Shown: piece after piece, positions 47,290 through 60,025 of the stretch | Layout of the letters: each line of letters begins with the position of its first letter | Position numbering within the stretch: the first letter of the stretch is position 1 | DNA from: Catonia carolina | Taxonomy: Eukaryota > Arthropoda > Insecta > Hemiptera > Achilidae | Reading direction: 5' to 3' | NCBI GenBank assembly: GCA_035578175.1 | Contig: JAQMRL010000010.1 | Location: forward strand, 28,822,284-28,886,283 | DNA length: 64,000 nucleotides | Program-made: the position numbers and the translations under genes | The notes under the pieces: generated by a model | Database searches by the model: none | Seen by the model: the letters and a program-made list of their open reading frames with translations, nothing else | What the model was told of the DNA's origin: nothing

Positions 47290-47757
47290 ATCACTTTAGC
47301 TCAAATTCAGGTTTGTTCCAGGGTTGGGTTTCTTTAAGAAGCACGCCCTCTTGAGACCGCCTTCCCTTCGTTTGGCCCACACTTTCTTAAGACGCTCCGA
47401 TCTTTGTCTCCGGTCTTCATCGATAAACACCCTGTTGTACACTCTCCTGGGTTTTGGTGCAAATGTTATCATGTTAGCCTTGACCAGTTGGTCGTGCTCT
47501 GTTGATTTCGTTAGTAGGTTCTGTTTAGTGATCTTAAGTTCCTCCATATCTTGCTGTACATTTTTCAGCCACTTAGGTCTCGACACCTTATCCCAAAAAT
47601 GGCTGATCAACCGGTTCACAAGTCTGGAGTTTTCTGTTCTGAGTAGGTGTCCTAGGAATGATATTCTTTTCCTTCTGAAGTTGTTTGTTAGTGAGGTGAT
47701 TTTGGTTAGTGAGGTGTTTTGTGGTTTGTAGCAAAACAAAAAATTTTTTTTTTGCAT
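47290..47757 (-). pseudogene. RT LINE C-terminal fragment
   Basis: Minus-strand 153-codon frame: FRRKRISFLGHLLRTENSRL, then SRPKWLKNVQQDMEELKI and a basic tail, the end of an insect RT gene. Related to 44540-44737. Confidence 0.75.
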
Positions 47758-48245
47758 ATATGTATTAAAATAGATTACAATCTATTCTTAAGACTAATGA
47801 GTAATTTTATTCTAACTTAAACTATTATTGACAATATTACTACAGAGATGCTCAACAGAACCTTGGTACTTAATTTAATATAACACATTATATACACTAC
47901 ACTTATATTGTGCACTTAAATTTAACACTAATTCAAATCGTGCACTAACACTGACTGACACTACACAAGCTCGAATGGTTTCTTTATATTCAGCCTTCGC
48001 ACCAGATTATCGTTGTCAAGCAGCTGGATTGCTTCAACGTTGTCATGGCGGTTAAGTCTTTCGTCATGTTTCTGTGCGAACCTCTGGATTTCGCTGGAGA
48101 CGAAATCCATTCATAGATCTCTGTGGAGGTCGATGTTCCTTATGAACCAGGGTGTGTTGACGATGTTTCTCAGCACCTTGTTTTGGAAACGTTGAATGAT
48201 GTTTATATTACTTTTTGTTTGGTACATCCCCAGAATAGCAAAAAA
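47757..48245 (-). pseudogene. Jockey-like LINE tail and 3' UTR
   Basis: Minus strand from 48240: MYQTKSNINIIQRFQNKVLR, then NTPWFIRNIDLHRDL, stop, IQRFAQKHDERLNRHDN and LLDNDNLVRRL. The same family type as 2208-2765. Confidence 0.75.
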
Positions 48246-48371
48246 TTAGTGAAATAATGTTGTTTTTACATACCACCTGGGGTTTTTTAACTGTAGTTGG
48301 ATATGTTAACTTCCACTGCCTTGTTTATTGGAATGATTGTTTGTATTAAAAATTAAAATAAAATGTTTTTG

Positions 48372-48752
48372 TCCCTAACAGGTTGTGGAGTGTCAAAATA
48401 TTTTCACTCGATCTGCTAGTTCCAGGGCTACAAAAAATAGTTTTGTTTCTTATCAGCCAATTATGTGACTTAAGCATTTAAGAACAAAAGAGGTAGAGGT
48501 GTAAAAAACTCCAGTCAGAGTTATCTCCTCTGAGAGTAATGAATTTTATTATACAGCCAGACCCTGTGGTAAATGAAGTGAAGGTGTAATTTGCAGGATG
48601 GAAAGTAGATGCTTTCAAAAAGTCTGGTAATGCTTATAAGCATACTTTTCTACTTAGTGAGAAAGGCAGTTTTAAACCACCTTACTCCTCATTTTACTTG
48701 GTAAAGCCTCTAGAGGTTCAAACCATTCGTTTGGCTGATGACCTAAACAACA
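48372..48752 (-). repeat. SINE-like family 3
   Basis: Minus-strand copy from CTAACAGGTTGTGGAGTGTC to GGCTGATGACCTAAACAACA. Confidence 0.75.
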
Positions 48753-48759
48753 AGTCCAC

Positions 48760-49044
48760 TAAGATCTAACTCTTAAATTATTTTGTGATTAAGTGTAAAA
48801 TATGTATGAAAGATTTGTTCTAAAGTTCTGAAATATCTTTCAATGTATAAATTAAGTTGTTATAGTCTGTAGACTACTCATTCTTTTGTTTCATTCTTTT
48901 GGAAATTTGATATTGAAATAAGTTGTTAGGTAAATTGGAAATGTTACTACCCTTTGATGTTTTCATGAATAAAATTATGATCTACTTTATTTGATCATTA
49001 CCTCTGCCTTGAAATTATTCTCTGTTCAAGATTTCTTTTGTTTT
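48760..49044. other. AT-rich spacer
   Basis: Nothing recognised. A 39-bp 5' end of a Helentron-like repeat (49045-49083) follows, cut off by the mariner. Confidence 0.4.
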
Positions 49045-49084
49045 TACTTTCTCTTGCCTATGTGAATATATAGGAAGGAATATA

Positions 49085-50012
49085 CGAGGGGGTACCCAAA
49101 AGAAACCGGAATTATTTTTTAAAACTATTTATTTTTAATTTTTTTACAAAAGAACCTTATCCCCTTCAAAATACTCTCCATTACAACTAATACATTTGTC
49201 CCATTGGTGCTTCCACTGTTCAAAACATTTTTTGTACTCCTCTTCAGTGATGGCTGCCAGCTCATCCGTCGTTTTTTTCTTGACATCATCAACGTTGCTA
49301 AATCGGAGACCTTTCATGCCCCTTTTCATGCGTGGGAACAAGAAAAAATCACACGGAGCCAGATCGGGTGAGTACGGTGCGTGTGGTAGCAAAACCATGC
49401 CGTTTTTCGCCAAAAACTGGGTAACCGAGATTGCCGTGTGTGCAGGCGCGTTGTCGTGGTGGAAAAACCAGTCCCCTGTCTGCCACAAATTAGGTCTTTT
49501 ACGACGAATGCTGTTTCGTAGTCTTCTTAACACTTAAAGATAAAAAGTCAATGGTCTGTCGTCGGTCTGTTCGTACAATTTCTTTCACTTTCACAACATT
49601 TCCGTCTGTTCGGGAAGTCGACGGTCATCCAGAACGAGGTTTGTTCTCAATCGACATGTCGCCATTTTTAAAGCGCAAAAACCACTCGTACACTTGGGTT
49701 TTTCCAGTAGCGTCGTCTTTGTAAGCTGTGTTCAACATTACAACTGTTTCCGCGGCGTTTTTACCGAGCAAGAAGCAAAATTTCACAGCCGCACGTTGTT
49801 CATTGAAACTTGCCATCATGAAAAACGACACGAGCACAAAACAGCACTAGCGAGAACAATCACTGCACGAGAACAGAACAAGCTAGATCAACGAACAAAA
49901 TGGCATTGAACTGGCAATGAGTAGGGCTACAAGCAGCCTAGTGGCGGGAATTTGTACTGCACAAGCTCCGCCCACAGCAGAGCTATTCCGGATACTTTTG
50001 GGTACCCCCTCG
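49085..50012 (-). mobile_element. Internally deleted DD34D mariner
   Basis: TIRs CGAGGGGGTACCCAAAAG at both ends, TA at 49083-49084 and 50013-50014. Minus-strand coding: HTH part 49625-49837 (NEQRAAVKFCFLLGKNAAET) and catalytic end 49144-49533 (FHHDNAPAHTA; SPDLAPCDFFLF, spacing 34). The segment with the first Asp is deleted. Confidence 0.88.
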
Positions 50013-50017
50013 TAATA

Positions 50018-50941
50018 CGAGATGTGGCTATTAAATAACAAGACTGATGTTGTAAAAGATTTAATTTTATACATAATAATTTATTGTCTCCTTCAATATA
50101 CACTCCTTCTCTATCCCTACAACCCTCCATGAGAATTTTTCATTGTTGGAAACAGTGCTGGAAGTCATCTTCTGTCAGCTCTTTTAGGACACATGCTGCT
50201 TTCTCTTTAACAGCTTCCACAGACTTAAATCTTGTCTCTTTTAATGCAGATTTCACCTTAGGGAACAGGTAGAAGTCACATGATGCAAGATCTGGTGAAT
50301 AAGGTGGATGTTCTAACACTGAGATGCTGTACTTGGCTAGGAACCTCTTCATAGATAACACAGATTGAGTTGGCGCATTGTCTTGGTGGAGAACCCATGA
50401 TTTGTCCTTCCACATTTTGGGGCATTTTTTCCTTACTCTTTGACCTAGTTTAGAAAGTACCTCAGGGTAGTAATATTGATTAATTGTTTGACCTTCAGGA
50501 ACCCAGGGAAGGTACACAATCCCATGGATATAAAAAAAAACAATCATCATTGCTTTAAATTTTGACTTGCTCATTCGAGCTTTTTTGGCTCTTGGTGAAG
50601 TTCGGCTCTTCCAGTGCATGGATTGGCGCCTCGTTTCCGGATCATAAGTAAAAAACCATGTTTCATCACATGTTATTATCCTCTACCTGTTCCCTAAGGT
50701 GAAATCTGTATTAAAAGGGACAAGATTTGAGTCTGTGGAAGGTGTAAAAGTGAAAGCGGCACATGTCCTGAAGGAGCTGACAGAAGATGACTTCCAGCGC
50801 TGTTTCCACCAATAGAAAATTCGCGTGGAGCGTTGTAGGGATAGAGAAGGAATGTATATTGAAGGTGACATTAAGTGATTATGTATAAAAATTTAAAAAA
50901 TTTTTTTTACGTCAGTCTCGTTATTTAATAGCCACACCTCG
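50018..50941. mobile_element. Chimeric fold-back mariner
   Basis: Both ends are the same mariner terminus (CGAGATGTGGCTATTAAATA and CGAGGTGTGGCTATTAAATA), TA-flanked. 50018-50683 encodes the transposase C-terminal half on the minus strand. 50684-50941 repeats the last ~260 bp of the gene in inverted orientation. It begins 5 bp after the previous mariner. Confidence 0.8.
50140..50619 (-). pseudogene. DD34D mariner transposase, partial
   Basis: Minus-strand frame with KARMSKSKFKAMMIVFFYIH (strand after the first Asp), LHQDNAPTQS and SPDLASCDFYLF 34 residues apart. The N-terminal DNA-binding part is absent and there is a frame end near 50140. Confidence 0.75.
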
Positions 50942-51114
50942 TATATAGGATCACGTGCAACGTCACATCTAGATCTCATGTTTTTTTTACCCTTCTGATT
51001 CAGAGTCCAAGGCTCCAGTTCTTAACAATAGCACCGAGAATAAAAATAACTGCGGACCAATCCTATTCTAAGTGACAGTCCAAAAATCCCTATTGCATAT
51101 CATTTTACTCATCA

Positions 51115-51760
51115 TCTGTCAAGGATAAGTCTCAATGGCCTGTTCCGGCATTCATCTCTTTTTAGGTCTTCCCAAGCCTCATTTCCCTTTAGGTTTATAT
51201 TTACATGCTCACAGAGGAAGTCTAGTGCGCTGGCATGTGAAGTAAATAGTTGGACCAGTTTTTCTTATATATTCTTAACCTTTCCCACAGTTACTGAACA
51301 TTTAACTCGCTGCGTATAGCTTCGTTACATACTCTATCTAACCGAGTACAACCTTTTACTCCTTGCAAAAATCTCATTTCAACTGCCTGGATACGAGATT
51401 CACTTCTCTGTAATGACACCTATATCTTATGAGTGGTACAGCCATTGCTCTATAAAATTTCATTTGGGTGTCCTGTCTCGTTTTCTTTCCTTTTGTCTTG
51501 CGAATATAACCGCTAAAAGCGTTGAATTTTGCCAGTTTTTTACTCATGTCATCATTTTTGTCATAGGAAATCCTGCATCCTAAATATTTAAAATCTTGAA
51601 CTTGTTCTATAGTTCGGTTGCCAAGTATAATTTTTGAACGAACGGGCAAGTAAAATTTTAATCTTCCTTCTAAATGCAGTACGAGCTTGTTCAATTTGAG
51701 ATCTGATCTCCATCGTGTGACTCCAATCTTCATTCACTCAGCATCTCGGATACTTCAAGC
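51115..51760 (-). pseudogene. Endonuclease-RT LINE fragment with RT thumb
   Basis: Minus-strand frame 51374-51733: VQDFKYLGCRISYDKND and TRQDTQMKFYRAMAVPLIRY, i.e. the region from after the RT palm into the tail. The C-terminal tail and UTR follow to 51115. Confidence 0.75.
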
Positions 51761-51902
51761 TGTTTCTTTACTAGTAAGTTACTTCCACAACTGTATGTTG
51801 AATTCTCATATCAGCTGTTCATATCCGGTCGTTTGCCTATTACAAAGCCTAAAAATTAAATTTAATATGTTGTATTGTAACCCTTAAGCCTTGGTTCTTT
51901 TG

Positions 51903-52108
51903 CCAGCCGCATTGGCGTAGTTGGTAACGTGCTCGTTTCTCATCCTGCGGTCTTGGGTTCCATTCAAAAAAATTTTTTTTTGATTATCATCCATTCAGGC
52001 GCGGCATATTTTCATACGTTACAAAAAAATAATTTCATCCTTCACCATCTGCATTAGCAGTAATTACAGAACAGTCAGACGTTAAACCAAAAAAAAAAAA
52101 AAAAAAAT
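51903..52108 (+). repeat. SINE family 2, full length with TSD
   Basis: 10-bp duplication GGTTCTTTTG at 51893-51902 and 52109-52118. tRNA-like head CATTGGCGTAGTTGGTAACG, a T-rich insertion near 51970, and a 19-nt poly(A). It lies in the unclassified repeat also present at 10018-10440. Confidence 0.85.
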
Positions 52109-52252
52109 GGTTCTTTTGGGATCTGGTTATAGTAATTAATACCTCAAAGGTCTGGTAAAGTAACAGACTACCTTAAATTTATTGATTTTTGACACAATTA
52201 ATAATTAAAGTTTATTATTTAATTTAGACTACTAACAAATACAATTTAGATT

Positions 52253-52637
52253 GTTGTTGTTTAGGTCATCAGCTAAAAGGCTGGTTTGAACTTCTACAGG
52301 CTTTACTAAGTAAAACGAGGAATGTGGTGGTTACAATTACCTTCCTCACTGGGTGGAAAAGTATGCTTATCAGGCTCTCTGAGAAGTATCTACTTTCCAC
52401 CCTGCAAATGACACCTTCACTACATTCACCATAGGATCTGGGTGTATAATGAAATTTATTACTCTCAGAGGAGATAACTGTGACTAGTGTCTTTTACACC
52501 TCTACTTCTCCTGTTCTTAAATAGTTGTCATGTAATTGGCTGAATATGTGATAAGAAAGAGATCGATACTTTTGTAGCTCTGGAACTAGCAGATCGAGTG
52601 CAAATAGTTTTAACACTCCATCTGCCTGTTATGGGCA
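52253..52637 (+). repeat. SINE-like family 3
   Basis: TTGTTGTTTAGGTCATCAGC start to CTGCCTGTTATGGGC end. Confidence 0.8.
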
Positions 52638-52704
52638 AAAATTTTGAAATATAAAATTGAATTCAAAGATAATTGTTTGAGATAGTTTAATCGAAGAACT
52701 TTTT

Positions 52705-53619
52705 ACTTTCTCTTGCCTACATGAATATATAGGAAGGAAAGTACTGTTTTCATGTCGATTTTTCGAAATCAAGTTTTCACCGGATCTACACGTTTTCAGA
52801 CCCCCTGAACCCAAAAAACATGTTTTTAGCGATTGGTCTGTGTGTGAACAGAATATCTCAAGAAAGGAACCTCGTACGAACTTGAAACAAGTTAGACACC
52901 ACTACCGGACCCGACACGAACATTTTCATCAAAATCTGTCAACCAGAAGTAGTAGTTTATTCGTGTAATTTATCACTTTTTTGCGTTTTTCTCAAAAACT
53001 GGTCCTACGATTTTTTTTAAAATCGCCACATTTACTAAATTTTTTATGCTTTACAAGATAGAGTAGGCGTCATGTCTGCTGAAATTCTTGGAGAGGTTGT
53101 TTTCACGTAAAAAAATTGTTTTTTTAGATTGCTGCTTTAATATGCATTTTAGCGCAAAAATTTATATAATAAAAAATTTAGACAATTTAAAATCCTACAA
53201 CTTGAATTCAAACAATTTTTTGTATAACGCTTATTTTTGCGGTAATTAGCGATTTTCTGTTTGTTTCTCATGAAAATGTGTGAAAAATTGATTTTTCTTA
53301 AGATCTCGGCCTTAGTACTAGCACTTTACGACAAAATTGTATATAATCAAATTTATAGGAAATTAAAAGATCTATAACTTTTATTTAAAGCATTTTTCTC
53401 TAAAGAGCCTAGTTTAGCGTGAAAGAGTGATTTTCCATATTTTTAAGCCAATATGAGGTTGATTTTCATTTTGAGTCTTTCACTCATGATTAAAATAAGG
53501 TTATGTTTTTTGAGGTTAGTTTTTTTTTGTTTATTTGTAATGTTTTATTACTAATATTAGGTTATATTGTTGATTATTTGCATTGGTAAGAGAAAGTCGT
53601 GTGAGTGTTTCACTCCAGA
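52705..53619 (+). repeat. Helentron-like repeat, full length
   Basis: 915 bp from ACTTTCTCTTGCC to CACTCCAGA, inserted in T-rich DNA on both sides. Confidence 0.85.
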
Positions 53620-53639
53620 TTTTTGTGTAATGCAGTTAT

Positions 53640-54229
<590 letters not shown>

Positions 54230-54379
54230 CAATCATTTTATGTTGTTTAAAGACTTGCTGATTGACCCGGTTTCACCCGGGTTTAATTTTGTTTTATTTC
54301 AATAGGTTTTTCAATATTTCAATAGGTAATTGAAGGGTTTAAATCAAAACTAAGATTTTCTGATTTGGAAAATTTTATA

Positions 54380-54850
54380 TACCGGGTGTTTCAAAACTAT
54401 AAGGTTCATTATTACTCCCAACCTAAATATTAGGTTAATATTTTATGCAGTTAAGAATGTGCGTCTGTTTTGATTTTAAATAAAGCGAAATTTCAATATC
54501 TATTACTCATTTTTCCTGAGTAATTCACATGAATCTTTTCAGAATTAAATTTTCTACAAATTTATTTAAGAAAAAATACACCTTTATTTATCATTTATGG
54601 AAGTAATCTTACGTTAAACACAAAAATGTGTTATTTCTCTGCACCAATTCTTGTGTTATATATAAGATATCTCTGAAAGTATTGCATTTGCAGCTTTGGA
54701 ACCAATTTTATTCAATTTTTCAGATTAAAAAACATAAGAAACAATCATATTTGTCTCTTTGTAACTACCTTTGACATGTTTATACGGCCTTACTTCACCG
54801 AAGGTCCAGAGTTCTAGGTGAAATTTTTCGCTAGCCGTAACTCGCTAACT
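54380..54850. other. Possible Tc1/mariner fragment
   Basis: ACCGGGTGTTTCAAAACTATAA has the look of a mariner-type terminus; no transposase recognised. Confidence 0.3.
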
Positions 54851-54852
54851 AA

Positions 54853-54970
54853 ACATGTTTTTTTGGTTCAGAGGGTCTGAAAACGTGTAGATCCGGTGAA
54901 AACTCGATTTCTTAAAATCGACATGAAAACAATACTTTCCTTCCTATATATTCATACAGGCAAGAGAAAC
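54853..54970 (-). repeat. Helentron-like repeat, 5' end fragment
   Basis: AACATGTTTTTTTGGTTCAG to GGCAAGAGAAACT. Confidence 0.65.
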
Positions 54971-54974
54971 TGAC

Positions 54975-55625
54975 ATGTAACAACGCAGATTGAAATTAGC
55001 TAAATTTTGGTGTATAGTTTGTTAAAATTGAACAAGAGGTTTTGTAGAAACACTGCTCCAAACTCGGGTATCTATAATGAAGAAATCGACAGTAGTCATC
55101 TGAACTATTTCGATTTATGTTTTTATTTCTTTTCTAATAAAATTATAACTACTTTAAAAGAAGCTATTTCTTAATTACAGGTATTACAAAAACCCTAACC
55201 AGTAAATACACCCAAGATATTTGTTCTAGCAATTGAGTTTGAGTTAGCAATTCGATCGCAAACTGTCTTACCGTGGCATTTAATTATAAAAACACTGTTG
55301 TCATTAATAAATTGAAGTTTTATTTCATGGATGAAATATTTACTTTAATATTTTAGCTGACGTACGCAAGATTAATTATTGTTCGTCTAGTAAATAAAAA
55401 TTAATTTCGTTTCCGTTGCTGAAATCTACTTAATAATTTAACCTTGGACATCTTAAAAGCTTTTTGACTTTAAATTTTATATTGTATTTACATTTAGTAT
55501 ACTAAGCTACTCGTCGAATAAACTGTGAAGTGCTGTCAATATTTAAAAGGGAGGAAGCTATTTGGAAATCAGTTTACTTAAGGGTTTCGGTAAATAATAT
55601 TACCTTAATTAGTTTGTTTTATAAA
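54975..55625. other. AT-rich spacer
   Basis: Nothing recognised. Confidence 0.4.
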
Positions 55626-55628
55626 AAA

Positions 55629-56416
55629 TCTGGTGTGAAACACTCACACAACTGTCTCTTGCCAATGAAAATTATTAACAATATAACCTAACATTAATAA
55701 TAAAATATTAGAAATAAACAAAAAACTAAACTCTAAAAATATAACTTTACTTTAATTATGACTGAAAGACGCAAAATGAAAATCGAACTCGGTTTGGCTT
55801 AAAAATACGGAAAATCACTCTTTCACACTAAACTAGACTCTGTAGGGAAAAATGCTTTAAATAAAAGTTGTAGATCTTTTTATTTCCTATAAAATTAATT
55901 ATATCCACTTTTATCATAAAATTCATACTAAGGCCGAAATCTTAAAATAATACATTTTTCACACGTTTTCGTGAGAAAAAAAACAGAAAATCGCTAATTA
56001 CTGCTAAACTAAGCGTTATACAAAAAAAATGTTCGAAATAAGAATTGTAGGTTTTTAAATTCTCTACAACTTTTATTATATAAGTTTTTGCGCTAAAATT
56101 ATAATGAAGCCGTAATCTTAAAAAAATTATTTCTTTACGTGAAAACAGCCTCCAAGAATTTCAGCAAACATGGCGCCTACCCTATCTTGTAGAGAATAAA
56201 AAAGTGAGTAAACCAGGCGATTTTTAAAAAAATCGTAGGACCAGTTTTTGAGAAAATCGCAAAAAGTGAAAAATTACACGAATAAACTAATACTTCCGGT
56301 TGACCGATTTTGATGAAAATGTTCGTGTCGGGTCCGGTAGTGGTGTCTAACTTAAGTTTCAAGTTCGTAAGATGTTCCGTTTTTGAGATATTCTGTTCGC
56401 AGACACACAGACCAAT
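55629..56416 (-). repeat. Helentron-like repeat, most of length
   Basis: Minus-strand copy from the 3' hairpin end (TCTGGTGTGAAACACTCACA) to the GACACACAGACCAAT block; the 5' ~150 bp is missing. Confidence 0.8.
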
Positions 56417-56429
56417 AACGTATACCGAG

Positions 56430-57185
56430 TTATATAGGGTGAAAGATTTCGTCAGAATTTCAGTTACCCCGTTGAAACGAAGCCCTACAGATATTTGTTG
56501 GGCGTTAAATTAGGCATAAATTTTACCGTATCGTATGTAAAATGAACAGAAAAATTGATCAAAACAGGTTTCAGACCTGTAGCTGCAGTAATTTTTAAAA
56601 TATCTGATGAAATACGCAAAACTTGGTCCCGGAAAACAAGTTTCTTTTAGGTTTGAAGGAGATGAACTTTGTTAAATGGATAATAAACACAAGAAATTCT
56701 TATACAAAACTTGTAGAGAATTTAATTCTGAAGAGAATGATGTAAAATAAGTTAATAATAGACAAACGCAATTTTTAATAAAATTATTTTTTAATTAAAT
56801 AAAAAAAACGCATGAAAAATAGACAAAATCTGTTAAACTCTCTACTAACTTAATTAATGTAATACTTAAAAGAAAACAATTGTATTAATATAAATTAATG
56901 AGTTACTTACTGTTTATTTTTATCAAGTAAACATTTTTAACAACCATAAATGATCATACATCAAAAAAGTAACAGTTGCCATAAAAAATAGCCACGTCAC
57001 AATAGATGTTCAAAATGATTACCCTCGTTCAAAATACAAGCATCCAGCCGTTTTCTCATGGACTGGTGAACTCTTTCTAAGATCCCAGGTGTCTCACGTA
57101 TCCTCTGAATCCCATTAATAATCCTTGTGAGCAAATCTTCTTTGGTATCCACAGGCGAGTCGTAGACAATAGACGGCTGGATGCT
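56430..57185 (-). pseudogene. DDE transposase C-terminal fragment plus 3' region
   Basis: Minus-strand 57180-56997 encodes VYDSPVDTKEDLLTRIINGI, then VHQSMRKRLDACILNEGNHF, which is the C-terminal tail of a Tc1/mariner-group transposase family common in insects. 56430-56990 is probably its non-coding 3' part. It sits between two oppositely oriented Helentron-like copies. Confidence 0.6.
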
Positions 57186-57904
57186 TGTATCAAGAATGGA
57201 ACATCTTACGAAGTTGAAACTTGAAAACTTCAATTAGGTACTACTAGAGGACCCGATACGAACATTTTAATCAAAATCGGTCAATCGGAAGTAATACTGT
57301 ATATTCGTTTAATTCTTCACTTTTTTACGATTTTCTCAAAAAAGGCTACTACGATTTTGAAAACAATCGCCTTATTTAGTATATTTTTGTGCTCTACAAG
57401 ATAGGGTAAGAGCCATGTCTGCTGGAATTCTTGGAAAGGCTGTTTTCGTAGAAACTTTTTTTCAAGATTGCGGCCTTAATATCCCATTTTAGCGCAAAAA
57501 TGTATTTAATTAAAATTGTAGAACATTTTAAAAACCTACAACTTTATTTTAAACATTTCTTTGTATAACGCTTAGTTTAACGGTAATTAGTGATTTTCTG
57601 TTTTTTTTTTCATGAAAATCTGTAAAAAAATGTTTTTTAAGGTTTCATCAGCCTATTTAATTAAATTTATAGGGAATTAAAAATCTATTCAGCAATTTTC
57701 TCTACAAAGCCTAGTTTAGCGTTAAAGAGTGATTTTCCGTATTATTAAGCCAAACTAAGGTTAATTTTCGTTTTGTGTCATTCATTCATTCCGTCTGAAT
57801 TAGCAGTAATTGCAGAACAGTCGGACGATTAACAAAAAATCATTCATGAAGGTTATGTTTTTTGAGGTTAGTTTTTTGTTTATATATTTTTTTATGTTTT
57901 ATTG

Positions 57905-58203
57905 ACCCACCGGGTTGGCCTAGAGGTCGCGAGGCAGCTGTTTAACAGCTGATTTTTGGAGACGAAGGTTCCTGTTTTAAAATCCTAGTAAAGGTAGTTA
58001 CTTTTATACGGATTTGAATTTTAGGCAGTGGTTATCGGTGTACTTTGATGGTTTGGTTCTATTAACCACACCTCTCGGGAATAGCCGGCATGGATCTGTA
58101 CAAGGCTACACCTCATTTACACGTCATACACATCATCTTCATCTCATTGGGTCATGGGGTTGCTTATTGCTCTGAATTGAACTGATTAAAACGTACACAA
58201 AAA
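57905..58203 (+). repeat. SINE family 1, near full length
   Basis: A box TTGGCCTAGAGGTCG (57913); B box damaged (GTTTTAAAATCC); body and A-rich tail followed at once by SINE-2. Confidence 0.8.
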
Positions 58204-58207
58204 AAGT

Positions 58208-58412
58208 ATGGGCCGGCTGCATTGGCGCAGTTGGTAACGTGCTCGCCTCTCATCATGCGGTCCTGGGTTCGAATTCCACTCAGGCACGGCATATTTTCAT
58301 ACGTTACAAAAAATCATTTCATCCTACATCGCATAAAGTTCCACCCCAACGTCGTCGCTAATGACCGTTGCAGTTGGTGCGACGTTAAATAAATGGATTA
58401 AAAAAAAAAAAA
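58208..58412 (+). repeat. SINE family 2, full length
   Basis: tRNA-like head GCATTGGCGCAGTTGGTAAC (A box) and GGGTTCGAATTCC (B box, about 58264), body with a divergent 3' half (GACGTTAAATAAATGG), poly(A). Flanked with SINE-1 by TATGTTTTATT on both sides (57890 and 58413). Confidence 0.85.
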
Positions 58413-58492
58413 CTATGTTTTATTACTAATGTTAGGTTATGTTGGTCATTTTTGCATTGGCAAGAGAAAGTTGTGGGAGTGTTTCACACCAG

Positions 58493-59138
58493 ATTTTTTT
58501 AATAGTTTTATCATTTTTAATTTTATCTGTTTTAGTTTCACATTTATTTTTTTCATTTTCTAAAAAAAGAATTTCACTACGGTGTGTTATTTTGTGTAAT
58601 CGAATCTTTGTTTGAATGGAAAGAAACTTTATATTTTCTCGTAGTTTTATACTCCATTATATTGATTTGTTTTCTTTCCTTTATTTTCCGTTCTTAATTT
58701 GTTTTTTGTTTCAAAATAAACGTTCTCTTAATACTGTTATTTATTTTTTGGCTTGGTTTTCTCACTTTTTCTTTAGTGGTTAGGAATTTTTTAATTAAAA
58801 TATTTTCAACGTTACAGTTAATTCTGTGTAAGATACTGTTTTTAATGTTTGTTTTGTAATTTATTTAAAAGTTAGGCTAATCGATTTATGTATGTACAGG
58901 ATGTTCGTATCTAAATGGTTTTTATGCAACTGAATTTGTGTGTGGGCGTTTTCACGCTTCTTTTGATGTTCCATCGTTAAATGAAAGAAGCTTAATTATA
59001 TTACAATCAAGATTCTTATGTAACAAAGCTTATGTTGTATTGACAACTTTAAAGAAAATCCAAGAAGAAATATGATGGAAAACTACTCAAAGTTAATTAT
59101 TCTCAACGTATGTTGTGATTTGTAAAAATCAGTTTTTT
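58493..59138. other. AT-rich spacer
   Basis: No reliable feature. A TTTTATGTATGTACAG acceptor-like site at about 58898 is followed by stops in all frames within 40 codons. Confidence 0.4.
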
Positions 59139-60025
59139 ATTTTCTCTTGTCTATATGAATATATAAGAAGGAAAGTATTGTTTTCATGTCGATTTTTCGA
59201 ATCGAGTTTTCACCGGACCTACACGTTTTCAGACCCCCTGAACCCAAAAAACATGTTTTTAAGCGATTGGTCTGTGTGTGTATGAACAGAATATCTCAAG
59301 AACGGAACATCGTACTAACTTGAAACTTAAGTTAGATACTACTACCGGACCTGACACGAATATTTTCATCAAAATCGGTCAACCGGAAGAAGTAAATTAT
59401 TCGTATAATTTTTCACTTTTTGCGATTTTCTCAAAAACTAGTCCTACATTTTTTTTAAAAATCGCCTCATTTACTAAATTTTTTTATGCTTTACAAGATA
59501 GGGGTAGGCGCCATGTCTGCTGAAATTCGTGGAGAGGCTGTTTCACGAAAAGAAATAATGGTTTTTTTATCGCAATCTTAAAAAAACCATTTCTTTTCGT
59601 GAAAAAGGCCTTTCCGAGAATTTCAGCAGACATGGCGCCTATCCTATCTTGTAAAGCACAAAAAATTTAGTAAATGAGGGGATTGTTAAAAAAATCGTAG
59701 GAGCTGTTTTTAAGAAAATCGCAAAAAGTGAAAAATGACATGAATAGAATACTACTTCCGGTAGACCGATTTTGATGAAAATGTTCCTGTCGGGTCCGGT
59801 AGTGGTGTCTATCTTAAGTTTTAAGTTTCAAGTTCGTACGAAGTTCCGTTCTTGAGATATTCTGTTCACACACACACACACACACACAGACCAACCGCTA
59901 AAAACATGTTTTTTTTTGGGTTCAGGGAGTTGAAAACGTGTAGATCCGGTGAAAACTCGATTTCTTAAAATCGAAATGAAAACAATACTTTCCTTCTTAT
60001 ATATTCATATAGGCAATATAAAGTA
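59139..60025. repeat. Head-to-head inverted pair of Helentron-like 5' halves
   Basis: 59139-59560 (+) and 59570-60025 (-) are two ~430-bp 5' parts of the repeat meeting at AAACCATTTCTTTTCGTGAA sequences, giving a palindrome with both outer ends being the 5' terminus. Confidence 0.8.

Larger units (their letters stand above)
57186..58492 (+). repeat. Helentron-like repeat, 5'-truncated, with SINEs nested
   Basis: Starts at the AAGAATGGAACATC block and ends CACACCAGATTTTTTT. Interrupted by a SINE-2 tail (57789-57832), SINE-1 (57905-58203) and SINE-2 (58208-58412). Confidence 0.8.

Noticed and set aside
47324..47731. 135-codon plus-strand open frame
   Set aside because: Shadow of the minus-strand LINE reverse transcriptase tail, which has the recognisable protein motifs.
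58208..58280. Functional tRNA gene
   Set aside because: The tRNA-like block is the head of a dispersed SINE with a poly(A) tail, many copies and mismatched stems.
58895..59080. Exon-like stretch after TATGTACAG
   Set aside because: Stops in every frame soon after the acceptor and no matching donor.
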